DNA from: 40CM-2-70-7 sp035631315
GTDB taxonomy: Bacteria; Gemmatimonadota; Gemmatimonadetes; Gemmatimonadales; GWC2-71-9
Direction of reading: 5' to 3'
Assembly: GCA_035631315.1 (NCBI GenBank)
Contig: DASQIZ010000111.1
Span: forward strand, 5,575-69,574
DNA length: 64,000 nt
Part shown: positions 8,414 to 16,212 of the stretch, piece by piece
How the letters are laid out: every line of letters begins with the position of its first letter
Numbering within the stretch: the first letter of the stretch is position 1
The notes under the pieces: generated by a model
Databases searched by the model: none
What the model saw: the letters and a program-made list of their open reading frames with translations, nothing else
Told to the model about the DNA's origin: nothing
Translations under genes and position numbers: made by a program

Positions 8414-9154
8414 ATGAAGACGATGACGTGCGCAACTGCGGTGGCCATGGCGCTCCTGGCCGGCAGCTCGCAGGTCCGCGCGCAGGTTCCTGATACCGCC
8501 GTGGCCTTTCGTGGCATCATCATGCGGGACTCGGGGTCGACGTGGGGGTTGTTCATCCCGGTACCCGCACAGGTCGGCAACGTCCGCTTCAACTTCCTGC
8601 ATCTGGCCAACAAGCCGGGCGGCATCGACCGAGACGAGAATCGGTACGCCGAGCTGCAGGGGCGGCTGGAGGCGGATGACGCGGGGAACCCGACGCTCGA
8701 GGTCGGGAAGCTCAAGCTGATGACGGTGCCGGGGGAAGGGGACAAGAGCGTCGAGCGCAGCTTCATGGAGCACGCGGAGGTCGCGACCGGGATCCTGCCG
8801 AACAAGATCGTATTCTCCGATTCCGCCTCACGAGCCGTGCGAACCAGGCCGGTCATCACGTTCGCGATCACCAACCATTCGGATGCACCCATCGATTTCA
8901 CGTTCCACAACAACAAGGTGGTCTGCGCGTCCGTGTTGCCCAGTGGCCGGACCAGCGAGGCGTTATGGAGCGGGTCCTGGACCGTCGGCCCGTACCTCAC
9001 CAGTCTCCAGATCAACCTGTCGGCGACGGTGCGGGAAGCGGTGACCATACCGGATTCCGTCACGTTCCCACCGGGGCACTACAAGCTCAGGGCGTGGCTG
9101 TGCGAAGCGGAGGATTACGGGGCGGAAACGTCGTTCGACGTGAGCAACCAGTAG
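8414..9154 (+). CDS. Secreted protein with BsuPI-like Ig fold
   Basis: 246 aa with a signal peptide ending VRAQ. The C-terminal half (about residues 140-245) resembles the BsuPI proteinase-inhibitor/Ig-like fold: VITFAITNHSDAPIDFTF early, then a long strand region, then FPPGHYKLRAWL near the end. The N-terminal 110 residues are unassigned. An earlier in-frame GTG at 8384 would bury the signal peptide, so the ATG at 8414 is preferred. It is divergent from tdh with under 50 bp between starts. The fold assignment is from motif pattern only. Confidence 0.72.
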   Translation: MKTMTCATAVAMALLAGSSQVRAQVPDTAVAFRGIIMRDSGSTWGLFIPVPAQVGNVRFNFLHLANKPGGIDRDENRYAELQGRLEADDAGNPTLEVGKLKLMTVPGEGDKSVERSFMEHAEVATGILPNKIVFSDSASRAVRTRPVITFAITNHSDAPIDFTFHNNKVVCASVLPSGRTSEALWSGSWTVGPYLTSLQINLSATVREAVTIPDSVTFPPGHYKLRAWLCEAEDYGAETSFDVSNQ

Positions 9155-9186
9155 AAAAAACAGAAGGGCCGGCTCAGCCGGCCCTC
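9155..9186. terminator. Intrinsic terminator, best suited to the minus strand
   Basis: A 9-bp perfect stem AGGGCCGGC (9165-9173) and its complement (9177-9185) with a 3-nt loop. On the minus strand it is followed by TCTG and six T residues, right after the small gene at 9194-9361. On the plus strand it follows the 8414-9154 gene but has only CTTG. Confidence 0.8.
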
Positions 9187-9193
9187 TTGATGT

Positions 9194-9361
9194 TCAGCGG
9201 TGGCGATCCAGCGGTAAATGCTGGTGCGGATGATCTTCTCCAGCCTCGTCGTCATAGCACCAGCAATAGGCCCAGATCTTCGCCGGCTTGAGCGCTTCGC
9301 GCCCCATCCGGAGAATGATTCCGATCGGCTCGTCATCCAGGTACAGCGGGAGACTGGTCAT
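9194..9361 (-). CDS. Small protein of unknown function, 55 aa
   Basis: A short frame starting MTSLPLYLDDEPIGIILRMG and containing a Cys-Trp-Cys cluster (AYCWCYDDEAGED) and a His-rich end (HPHQHLPLDRHR). The residue mix looks protein-like, and the stop is followed eight bases later by a hairpin and T6 in the same direction, as expected for a transcribed gene. The Shine-Dalgarno is weak (GGGGGC). The upstream 60 bases are AT-rich and may hold a promoter. Cys and His clustering suggests metal binding, which is speculative. Confidence 0.55.
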   Translation of the reverse strand: MTSLPLYLDDEPIGIILRMGREALKPAKIWAYCWCYDDEAGEDHPHQHLPLDRHR

Positions 9362-9471
9362 GCCCCCGGACTGGGCAAAACGCCTGCCAATTGGAACGTT
9401 TCGTAACTTATTGTTTTATTTGATTTTACAGAAATGCCCAGCGGGCCGATTCGTCAATCTGACACGCGCAG
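9362..9471. other. AT-rich intergenic stretch
   Basis: About 110 bp upstream of the small minus-strand gene. Positions about 9400-9435 are strikingly AT-rich for this genome (TTGTTTTATTTGATTTTAC), suggesting promoter DNA. I could not fix a convincing -35/-10 pair. Confidence 0.35.
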
Positions 9472-10314
9472 CTATGTGTCGCTTTGACGCGTCGGCTTGG
9501 TAGCGACGAAGCCTTCTCCCCTCCCGCGTCTCTTCCGCCGCTCGACCTGCCATTCGCCATACAGGCCCTGGAGAGAGTCGGGCCCCAGGGGCAGCACCCC
9601 GGGTCCGTCAGGATCGACGCTCAGGATGACGTGAACACCCCCCGACTTCGTGCACGTCTGCAGCCCCCGCACCAGGGTCTCGCGATCGCCCGCATCCGCG
9701 GCGGCGAGGGCGTTCGGTTCGATGACGGTCAACGCCGGCCGCAGATCCGGCAGCCAACCGCCGAAATTCACGACCAGCGCTTGAAAACGCCCCGCGAGCT
9801 GCTCGGCAATGGCCCGTCCCTCCGCCGACTCGACGGCACCCAGCTCCTGGTCCAGGAGAAACACTTCGGCGTCGTGGGCCGCGACGAACAGCGCGTGTCG
9901 CAACGCCTGCGCGCCGACGACCAGCACCAGGTCTCCCACTTCCAGGCGCTTCAGACCCTGCGCGACCGGGTCACTGGCCTCGAGGCCCCAGTGGGTCGGC
10001 TCACGCTGGGCCGTGCGCAGGGCGCGGTGATTCTGAGCCCAGCGCCGGTACGAAGGCAGCTTGAGCCGGCGGGAAATGATCCGGTCCACATGTTCGAGCA
10101 ACAGCACCTCGGTGAGCAGGTACTGTCCCTCGCCCGACTCGAGCTCGCGCACGGCTTCGTCGCCGATGCGGAGCAGCTCTTCCCGCGCCACCGTGTTCTT
10201 GTATTCCTCGATTCGCTGGAGCAGGAATTCCTGATACTCCTGCTTCTGCGAGCGGGGCGGGCGGCGGGTGGGTCCGGTGAGGTGCGGAGAACCCTGTGTG
10301 ACGGTGTTCAGCAT
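9472..10314 (-). CDS. Conserved-looking protein of unknown function with Rossmann-like core
   Basis: 280 aa. The first 110 residues are charged and helical (QKQEYQEFLLQRIEEYK). Residues about 120-260 have an alternating strand/helix pattern with GDLVLVVGAQALRHALFVAA, DAEVFLLDQE and FQALVVNFGGW, which recalls a class I methyltransferase or other Rossmann fold, but no complete SAM motif can be confirmed. The C-terminus is basic. It overlaps the upstream CDF transporter by 7 nt, so the two are co-transcribed. The function is unknown. Confidence 0.65.
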   Translation of the reverse strand: MLNTVTQGSPHLTGPTRRPPRSQKQEYQEFLLQRIEEYKNTVAREELLRIGDEAVRELESGEGQYLLTEVLLLEHVDRIISRRLKLPSYRRWAQNHRALRTAQREPTHWGLEASDPVAQGLKRLEVGDLVLVVGAQALRHALFVAAHDAEVFLLDQELGAVESAEGRAIAEQLAGRFQALVVNFGGWLPDLRPALTVIEPNALAAADAGDRETLVRGLQTCTKSGGVHVILSVDPDGPGVLPLGPDSLQGLYGEWQVERRKRRGRGEGFVATKPTRQSDT

Positions 10315-11186
10315 GGCTCGACGTGGACCGTGACGCCGTGGAGGTCGAGCTGCTGTTTCAGGCGGGCTTCCACCTGGTCGGCGATCTGATGGGCCTGCGC
10401 CACCGTCGCGCCGCCGTCGACGGAAATCGTGAGCTCGGCGTAGCGGCCATGCGCGCCACCGCGCGAGCGGATGTCATACGTATCGCAAACGCCTTGGATG
10501 CCGCGCGCGCATTCCGCTATGCGTTCGGGGGGATGGACGCGCTCGTCGACGAGGACCGGCACCGTGCGTACCAGCACGCGGTACGCGATGGACAGGATGA
10601 CGCCGACCACCAGGATGGCGATCACCGGATCAGCCCACCACAATCCTTGCTGGGCGAGAATGAGGGCCATGAGAACGCCGAGGGTGATGAAGACATCGGC
10701 GCCGGTGTGGCTGGAGTCGGCGAGGAGGATCTCGCTTTCGAGCGCGCGTCCCCGCCGGCGCTCATACCAGGCGACAGCTGCGTTGACCACGAGCGTGGCG
10801 CTCAGGGCGCCGAACTGGCCCCGTGTGACGGGAAGGGGATGACCGCCGGACGACAGGTGATTCACCGCGCCCCGCAGCAGCTCGAACGAGGAGACACAGA
10901 GGAACCCCACGAGCGCGAGCGCGCCCAGAGTTTCGAATTTCCCATGCCCGTAGGGATGCTCCTCATCAGGGGCTTTCGCCGCGACCGCGGTCACGATCAG
11001 GGCGAGGACGTTATTGGCCGAATCGATGGCCGAATCGAGAGCGCTGCCCAGGACCCCCAGCGATCCGGAGGCGAGGCCCACGCCGACCTTGATCACCACC
11101 ACGACCAGGTTGGCGGCAAGAATTCCCACCAGCACCCGGCGCACGGCGGCCGTCCGGGCGCGCGGCTGGGTCTCGGAATCGGGCAT
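10308..11186 (-). CDS. Cation diffusion facilitator (CDF) family metal transporter
   Basis: 292 aa. Proton-coupled exporters of this family move Zn, Fe, Co or Mn out of the cytoplasm. Six membrane segments can be traced. The intramembrane metal site is formed by the TM2 motif DSAIDSANN and the TM5 motif SSHTGADV (HxxxD); the loop signature HPYGHGKFE is present. The last 80 residues form the cytoplasmic domain (ERIAECARGIQGV, ELTISVDGG). A TM2 DxxxD with TM5 HxxxD does not settle Zn versus Fe or Mn specificity. It is first in a two-gene transcript. Confidence 0.92.
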   Translation of the reverse strand: MPDSETQPRARTAAVRRVLVGILAANLVVVVIKVGVGLASGSLGVLGSALDSAIDSANNVLALIVTAVAAKAPDEEHPYGHGKFETLGALALVGFLCVSSFELLRGAVNHLSSGGHPLPVTRGQFGALSATLVVNAAVAWYERRRGRALESEILLADSSHTGADVFITLGVLMALILAQQGLWWADPVIAILVVGVILSIAYRVLVRTVPVLVDERVHPPERIAECARGIQGVCDTYDIRSRGGAHGRYAELTISVDGGATVAQAHQIADQVEARLKQQLDLHGVTVHVEPC

Positions 11187-11235
11187 CAGAGCAACCTTGT
11201 AAGTGGGTTTCCGATAGTCAATTCGCCCCTGGATC

Positions 11236-11264
11236 TTGACAATATTTAGATGTTTGTCTAATTA
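11236..11264 (+). promoter_or_regulatory. Promoter with overlapping ArsR-type operator
   Basis: -35 TTGACA (11236-11241) with -10 candidates TCTAAT (11257-11262) or TAATTA (11259-11264). An inverted repeat TTAGA-N6-TCTAA (11246-11261) lies between and over the -10, in the pattern seen upstream of self-repressing ArsR-SdpI operons. The expected transcription start falls at or next to the GTG at 11272, so the message is probably leaderless. Autorepression is inferred. Confidence 0.7.
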
Positions 11265-11271
11265 TCTCAGC

Positions 11272-11544
11272 GTGAGAGACCACCTGTTCCGAGCCTTGGC
11301 TGACCCCACCAGGCGGAAGATCCTCGAGCTCCTGGCGGCGAAGGACCGCACCGCGGGCGAGCTGGCCGAGGAGTTTCCTATAGCCTTTGCCTCGGTGTCG
11401 CATCACCTGGGCGTGCTCAAGAACGCCGGGCTCGTGGCGGTGGAGCGGGAGGGGCAGCACATGCGGTACCGCCTGAACACCACCGTCTTTCAGGACATCG
11501 CCCGCTACATCGCGAAAACGTTCTCCGGAGGCACTGATGCGTAG
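11272..11544 (+). CDS. ArsR/SdpR-family winged-helix repressor
   Basis: 90 aa from the GTG at 11272. The winged helix is complete: LFRALADPTRRKILELLA, then the recognition helix in FASVSHHLGVLKNAGLV and the wing EREGQHMRYRLN. There are no CxC metal-binding cysteines, so it belongs with the SdpR-like group rather than the metal sensors. A longer reading from a TTG at 11236 would start inside the -35 box and is rejected. It overlaps the SdpI-family gene by 8 nt and probably represses its own operon through the palindrome just upstream. Confidence 0.9.
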   Translation: MRDHLFRALADPTRRKILELLAAKDRTAGELAEEFPIAFASVSHHLGVLKNAGLVAVEREGQHMRYRLNTTVFQDIARYIAKTFSGGTDA

Positions 11545-12181
11545 CCGATGGTTCGGGTTCTTCGTGGTCGCCCTGGCGCTCGTGGCCAGCTGGTGGGCGT
11601 GGGATCAGCTCCCGCCCCGCATCGCTACCCATTGGAACGCCGCCGGCCATGTGAACGGGTACTCGTCGCGGACCTTCGGCGCGCTGTTCGCCCCGGGCCT
11701 GATGACGGCGTTGACGCTCCTGTTTCAGATCCTGCCCGCCCTCGACCCGCGGAAAGCGAACTACGAAAAATTCGGCGACACCTACTGGGTCCTCGCCAAC
11801 GCCGTAATCCTCTTCGTCGGCGTGGTGCATGTCATGGTGCTCGCCTTCGGCCTGGGCTACCCGGTCTCCATGACCCGCGTGGTCCCCCTCGGGATGGGGG
11901 TGCTGTTCATCGCGCTCGGCAACGTGCTCGGACGCGTCCAGCCGAACTGGTTCGTCGGCATCCGCACGCCGTGGACCCTTTCGTCCGACACCGTGTGGCG
12001 CAAGACGCATCGCACCGGCGGGTGGACGTTCTTCCTCGCCGGATGCGCCCTGGTCATCGAAGGTGTCACCCCGCTCGGCAACCTCTGGCCCCTGATGGCC
12101 ATCACCATCCTTGTGGCCGCTCTGGTCCCCGTGATTCAGTCCTACCTGTTGTGGAAGGGAGAACAAGGTGATCGCGCTTAG
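11537..12181 (+). CDS. SdpI/DUF1648 family membrane protein
   Basis: 214 aa with six or so membrane helices. The N-terminal DUF1648 signature is clear (PPRIATHWNAAGHVNGYSSR), as is the SdpI C-terminal signature (VGIRTPWTLSSDTVWRKTHR). SdpI of Bacillus gives immunity to the SdpC toxin and sequesters its repressor SdpR at the membrane. Pairing here with an SdpR-like repressor is consistent with a similar signal loop, but no SdpC-like toxin is nearby. Confidence 0.9.
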   Translation: MRSRWFGFFVVALALVASWWAWDQLPPRIATHWNAAGHVNGYSSRTFGALFAPGLMTALTLLFQILPALDPRKANYEKFGDTYWVLANAVILFVGVVHVMVLAFGLGYPVSMTRVVPLGMGVLFIALGNVLGRVQPNWFVGIRTPWTLSSDTVWRKTHRTGGWTFFLAGCALVIEGVTPLGNLWPLMAITILVAALVPVIQSYLLWKGEQGDRA

Positions 12182-13130
12182 CCTTGCGTTGATGCAGGCG
12201 CCGCCGCAGAAGGCCGATACCGTCGCCCCGGCCGCCGCAGTCGAGAGCCCGTTCGTCGCGACGTCGACCGGATGGACGCTCTACGGCACCCTGACCGTTC
12301 CCAAGGGAGCGAAGGGTCCCGTTCCGGTGATCCTCATCGTGGCGGGCTCGGGCCCGACCGACCGGAACGCCAACTCCCCGGCCGGCGTGCGTAGCAACGC
12401 GTACGCCCAGCTGGCCTGGCGTCTGGCGGAGCAGGGGATCGGCTCATTGCGGTACGACAAGCGCGGCATCGCGGCGTCGCGCGGGGCCATGGATTCGGCC
12501 ATCATTGCCCGGACCACGATGCAGGACTACGCGAACGACGTTCGGAATCTGGCGGACACGCTGCACAAGGACCACCGCTTCTCGAAGGTGATCCTGGTCG
12601 GCCACAGCGAAGGCAGTGCGCTCTCCATCATGGCGGCGCACGACGGCGCGCCGGTGGCGGGCGTTGTCTCCATGGCGGGGATGGGGCGACCGTTCGGCGT
12701 GGTACTGCGGGAGCAACTCGCACAGCAGCTCGACACGACGACGGTGAGGATGTACGACACGTCGATGACGGCATATCTCGCCGGGCGGGATCCGCCGGTC
12801 CCCAGCTACCTCGCGTCGCTCTTCGTGCCGGCGCTCCGCAACTACATCCGTTCGATGATGGCGTTCGACCCGAAGGAAGTCGGACAGCTCCATTGCCCCG
12901 TGCTCGTTCTCCAGGGCGATTACGATGTCCAGATCTCCGTCGCGGACGCCGAAGCCCTGCATGCGGCGGACCCGTCGTCGAAGCTCGTGGTCCTGCCGGG
13001 CGATACCCACATGTTCAAGCCCGCCGCCAGCAAGGACCGCATGGCCCAGGTCCCGGCCTACACCGATCCGACCTTGCCCATCGATCCGAAGGTGGTATCG
13101 ACGATCACCGACTGGATCAAACAGCTCTGA
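12168..13130 (+). CDS. Alpha/beta hydrolase
   Basis: 320 aa serine hydrolase with a complete triad: nucleophile in VGHSEGSA (about residue 150), acid in LQGDYDVQI (about 247) and histidine in GDTHMF (about 282). The oxyanion region is VAGSGPTDRNAN. The N-terminus (MIALSLALMQAPPQ) may be a weak signal peptide. It starts at GTG 12168, overlapping SdpI by 14 nt, so it is the third gene of the repressor operon. The substrate is unknown; the ASxGxxxD-like cap between residues 180 and 235 suggests a small ester or peptide. The end overlaps the convergent rlmI-like gene by 14 nt. Confidence 0.85.
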   Translation: MIALSLALMQAPPQKADTVAPAAAVESPFVATSTGWTLYGTLTVPKGAKGPVPVILIVAGSGPTDRNANSPAGVRSNAYAQLAWRLAEQGIGSLRYDKRGIAASRGAMDSAIIARTTMQDYANDVRNLADTLHKDHRFSKVILVGHSEGSALSIMAAHDGAPVAGVVSMAGMGRPFGVVLREQLAQQLDTTTVRMYDTSMTAYLAGRDPPVPSYLASLFVPALRNYIRSMMAFDPKEVGQLHCPVLVLQGDYDVQISVADAEALHAADPSSKLVVLPGDTHMFKPAASKDRMAQVPAYTDPTLPIDPKVVSTITDWIKQL

Positions 13131-14280
13131 GCAAGGCGCCCTTGAGGTACCCGGTTTCCGGGATGGTGAGAATCTCGGGGTGGTCGCTCGACTGACCGGT
13201 GAAGCGCAGGACTTCAAGCCGCCGCCCGGAGTCCTGCGCTGCTGCCATCAGCATCGCTTCGAAGTCCCGGCGGTGCACGTGGTAGGAGCAGGAGCAGGTG
13301 AAGAGCACCCCACCCTCCGCCAGGCATCGCATGGCGCGGAGATTGATCTCCTTGTAGCCGGCGAGCGCGCGATCCACGCTGGTCTTGGTCTTCGCGAACG
13401 CCGGCGGGTCGAGGGCGATGGTGTCGAACTCTTCTCCTCGCGCCTCGAGCTCGCGCAGCAGGTCAAACACGTTCGCTTCCTTCCACGTCACGTTCCCGTA
13501 CCCATTCAACGCCGCGTTCTTCGCGCCGCGCGCCAGGGCCTCGGTGCTCGAATCCACCGCCAGTACCGAGCCGGCGACTTTCGCCAGGTGAATGGTGAAC
13601 GAGCCGTGGTAGGCGAAGAAATCGGCAGCGGTCCCGCCCGGCTTCGCATGTGCGGCCAGCAGGATCCGGTTCTCGCGTTGATCCAGAAACCCGCCCGTCT
13701 TTTGCCCTTGCCAGGGCGCGGCCAGGTACCGCACGCCCGCCTCGGTCACTTCCACCGTCTCCGGTACTGACCCCGACCAGAGGGTCACCTCGAGCGGCAA
13801 CCCCTCGTGGCGGCGGACCGCGGCGTCATTGCGGAGCAGAACCCCTTCCGTCTGGAGCACGTCCTGAATCGCCGCACCGATGTCTTCGCGAACCGCTTCG
13901 ACGCCGGCCGACAGGAGCTGGGCCACGGCATAGGGTCCGTACCGGTCGACGACGAGCGAGGGGAGTCCATCGCCCTCGCCATGCACCACGCGCCATGCCG
14001 ACGCGTCGATTCCCGTGCGGGCGGTCGAGGCGGCGGCAATGCGCGATCGCCACCACGCGCGGTCGATCGGAACGTCTTCGGTGGTGAGCAACCGGAGTCT
14101 GATTTCTGATTCCGGTGAGTAGAGCGCCCGCCCCTGATACTTTCCCTTGCGGTCGGTGACCCGCACCACGCCGGCGCGGTCGCCAGGCTCGTCGGCGACG
14201 TCGGACCGGTAGATCCAGGGATGACCGGCCCGCCAGCGCCCGGCACCCTTCGCGGTGACCGCGACCGTGGCTTCGCTCAT
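13117..14280 (-). CDS. rlmI: Class I rRNA (cytosine-C5) methyltransferase, RlmI-like
   Basis: 387 aa. An N-terminal PUA domain (about 1-75; GRWRAGHPWIYRSDV), a middle RlmI-type domain (VVDRYGPYAVAQLLSAG) and a SAM-binding C-terminal domain (FFAYHGSFTIHLA; DPPAFAKTKTSV; CSCSYHV with the catalytic Cys region) match the RlmI/YccW family, which methylates 23S rRNA. The ATG at 14280 overlaps the chorismate mutase stop as ATGA and gives the expected PUA start, so the longer frame is rejected. The exact target base is not provable from sequence. Confidence 0.88.
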   Translation of the reverse strand: MSEATVAVTAKGAGRWRAGHPWIYRSDVADEPGDRAGVVRVTDRKGKYQGRALYSPESEIRLRLLTTEDVPIDRAWWRSRIAAASTARTGIDASAWRVVHGEGDGLPSLVVDRYGPYAVAQLLSAGVEAVREDIGAAIQDVLQTEGVLLRNDAAVRRHEGLPLEVTLWSGSVPETVEVTEAGVRYLAAPWQGQKTGGFLDQRENRILLAAHAKPGGTAADFFAYHGSFTIHLAKVAGSVLAVDSSTEALARGAKNAALNGYGNVTWKEANVFDLLRELEARGEEFDTIALDPPAFAKTKTSVDRALAGYKEINLRAMRCLAEGGVLFTCSCSYHVHRRDFEAMLMAAAQDSGRRLEVLRFTGQSSDHPEILTIPETGYLKGALLRAV

Positions 14281-14648
14281 CCGGCCCGGTCGGGACGCAG
14301 GACGGCCGCGCCGCGCAGATAGATATGTTTCAGCGTCGCGGGGCGCCGGGTGGTATAGAAGTGCAGCAGGACACGGACGCAGAGAGGGACGCCGCCGGGC
14401 ACCGCGACCTCCAGCGCTCCCAGGAGCGGCACGCCGGTCCACCCCAGGTTGCGCGCGGCCCGCGCCGGGTAGTCGGCGGTGAGGTCGGGCGTCGACGTGA
14501 AGATGGCGCTCTCGATGTCTTCGGGGGCGAACGCGTTCGCCTCCTGCAGAGCGGCGAGCAGCTCCGCGGTCGCGGTCAGAATGGCGTCCGAGGTATTGGC
14601 GGTGGCCGTCGTGGCCCCACGCAAACCCCGCAGGATCCGGGTGGTCAA
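14277..14648 (-). CDS. aroH: Chorismate mutase, AroH class
   Basis: 123 aa, the normal size of the monofunctional AroH trimer subunit that turns chorismate into prephenate for Phe and Tyr synthesis. Family signatures: LRGLRGATT at the N-terminus, IESAIFTSTPDL, FPARAARxLGW in the form YPARAARNLGW, and the C-terminal LCVRVLLHFYTT. The active-site Arg in RGATT and the Arg in CVRVL are present. The start appears to be TTG at 14648, since no ATG or GTG fits. It lies three bases from the divergent thiE start, so each promoter must sit inside the other gene. Confidence 0.9.
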   Translation of the reverse strand: MTTRILRGLRGATTATANTSDAILTATAELLAALQEANAFAPEDIESAIFTSTPDLTADYPARAARNLGWTGVPLLGALEVAVPGGVPLCVRVLLHFYTTRRPATLKHIYLRGAAVLRPDRAG

Positions 14649-14651
14649 TCG

Positions 14652-15269
14652 ATGCTCGTTGATCAGGTGCGCTTGATGGTGCTCACGGACGCCTCGCTTC
14701 TCAAGGGGCGGGATGTGGTGGACGTGTGCCGCCGAGCGGTGGCCGGCGGCGCGACGTCCATCCAGGTCCGGTGGAAGCCCGCACCCGTGCGCGAGGTGGC
14801 GGACGTGGCCCGGACGCTCGTCGGGGCCCTCTCCGTTCCTGTTCTCGTCAACGATCGTCTGGACGTCGCACTGGCGGTCGCTGCCGCCGGCGTGCACCTC
14901 GGCCAGGACGACGTGCCCGCGGGGGCGCTCGCGGCCCACCTTCCGCCCGGCTTCATCGTCGGCATCTCCGTGGGCTCAGCCGTCGAGGCGGCTGCCTCGG
15001 ACCGCCGGGCCGACTACTGGAGCATCGGGCCCTGCTACGCGACGGCGAGCAAGGCGGACGCCGGTGCTCCCCTTGGACCGGACGGATTCGGAACGCTGGC
15101 GCGCCTCGCTCCGGAAGGCCTCCCGGTGATCGGCATCGGGGGAATTACGAAACACAACGCCGGTGCCATTCGCAGCGCCGGTGGGGCCGGTGTCGCGGTT
15201 ATTGCGGCGGTGCTGGGGTCGAACGAGCCTGAGCGCGCCGCACGCGAGCTGCGGCTTGCAGTCGCTTGA
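14652..15269 (+). CDS. thiE: Thiamine-phosphate synthase family protein
   Basis: 205 aa TIM-barrel. ThiE joins HMP-PP and thiazole phosphate to make thiamine phosphate. Motifs: LMVLTDAS strand 1, IQVRWK (usually QLR.K), VLVNDRLDVALAVAAAGVHLGQDD, the pyrophosphate-loop segment YWSIGPCYATASK and VIGIGGIT. It is close to ThiE, but TenI, a thiazole tautomerase, shares the fold; the diphosphate-binding region looks ThiE-like. The 3' end overlaps the convergent mltG by 71 bp. Confidence 0.85.
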   Translation: MLVDQVRLMVLTDASLLKGRDVVDVCRRAVAGGATSIQVRWKPAPVREVADVARTLVGALSVPVLVNDRLDVALAVAAAGVHLGQDDVPAGALAAHLPPGFIVGISVGSAVEAAASDRRADYWSIGPCYATASKADAGAPLGPDGFGTLARLAPEGLPVIGIGGITKHNAGAIRSAGGAGVAVIAAVLGSNEPERAARELRLAVA

Positions 15270-16212
15270 CCTTCTGGATGGCGGCGAGGTGTTCCGCGTA
15301 GGTCACCGAGAAGATGTGCTTCCCGTCGGGCTGCGCCACGAAATAGAGGTACGGGACGTCGGCCGGATGGACGGTCGCCGCGAGACTCGCGTGTCCCGGC
15401 TGCGCGATCGGCCCGGGCGGCAGGCCGGCATGCAGATAGGTGTTGTAGGGTGAGCGGATCAGCAGATTCTTTTCGAACACGCGCTTGAGCCGGTGCCCGT
15501 AGGCGTAGATCACGGTCGGATCCGCTTCGAGCTTCATCCCTCGCCGCAGGCGGTTCAGATACACCGCCGCCACATACGGACGGTCCGGATCGTATCGCAC
15601 TTCCGCTTCGACGATCGACGCCACCGTGACGATCGCCTGCCGGGACAGATGCTGGGAGTCGAGGGTCGCGGTCCAGCTCGAGTCCCACTGACCGAGGAAC
15701 TCGCGCACCATGGCGCGGGCGAGGTCGTGCGCGCTGATCTTGGCCGGCACGAGATACGTCGTCGGGTAGAGATAGCCTTCGACCGTCGGCGCGTTGGACG
15801 GAAGGTCGAGCTCGGACTTGAGCGCGGGGTCCGCGATGGCGAGCAGGAACGAGTCGCGCGGGATGTTGAGCCGGCTTTGCGCCAGGTCCGCGACCTCCGT
15901 GGCCATCAGCCCTTCCGGGGTCGTGAAGTGCACCAGCGCGCCCCGTCCGGTCGACAGCGCTTCGGAGATCACCCGCCAGGTCTCGTCTTCGTGAAACGCG
16001 TAGGTCCCGCTCTTGAGATTCGACCGGAGGCCCACCAGACGTCCGTAGATCCTGAACCAGAACGGATGGGACACGATGCCGCGGGCCGAGAGGGAGTCCA
16101 TGGCGATGTCGAAGGTGGCGCCGCGGGGGATGGTGACGTCGATCTGAGGACCGCGGGCCGGCGTGGTGGAGCACGCGGCGAGGAGCAGGACCAGGGTGAC
16201 GCACTTCTTCAG
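15199..16212 (-). CDS. mltG: Endolytic murein transglycosylase MltG, lipoprotein form with probable CTG start
   Basis: 337 aa. MltG cleaves nascent glycan strands and so ends peptidoglycan chain elongation. The catalytic Glu lies in VASIVEAEVR (about residue 210); the rest of the signature, YVAAVYLNRLRRGMKLEADP, follows. The usual N-terminal membrane helix is replaced by a lipoprotein signal, KKCVTLVLLLAACSTTP, with lipobox LAAC. No ATG, GTG or TTG occurs in frame before that signal; CTG at 16212 has GGGAG six bases upstream and overlaps the ruvX stop as CTGA. A later ATG (16101) would delete the signal and the first fold strand. The start is inferred; the family is secure. Confidence 0.9.
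   Translation of the reverse strand: MKKCVTLVLLLAACSTTPARGPQIDVTIPRGATFDIAMDSLSARGIVSHPFWFRIYGRLVGLRSNLKSGTYAFHEDETWRVISEALSTGRGALVHFTTPEGLMATEVADLAQSRLNIPRDSFLLAIADPALKSELDLPSNAPTVEGYLYPTTYLVPAKISAHDLARAMVREFLGQWDSSWTATLDSQHLSRQAIVTVASIVEAEVRYDPDRPYVAAVYLNRLRRGMKLEADPTVIYAYGHRLKRVFEKNLLIRSPYNTYLHAGLPPGPIAQPGHASLAATVHPADVPYLYFVAQPDGKHIFSVTYAEHLAAIQKVKRLQAAARVRRAQARSTPAPPQ

Noticed and set aside
13117..14442. Longer rlmI frame starting at 14442
   Set aside because: The extra 54 residues overlap aroH on the same strand in another frame and have no PUA homology; ATG 14280 gives an ATGA overlap.
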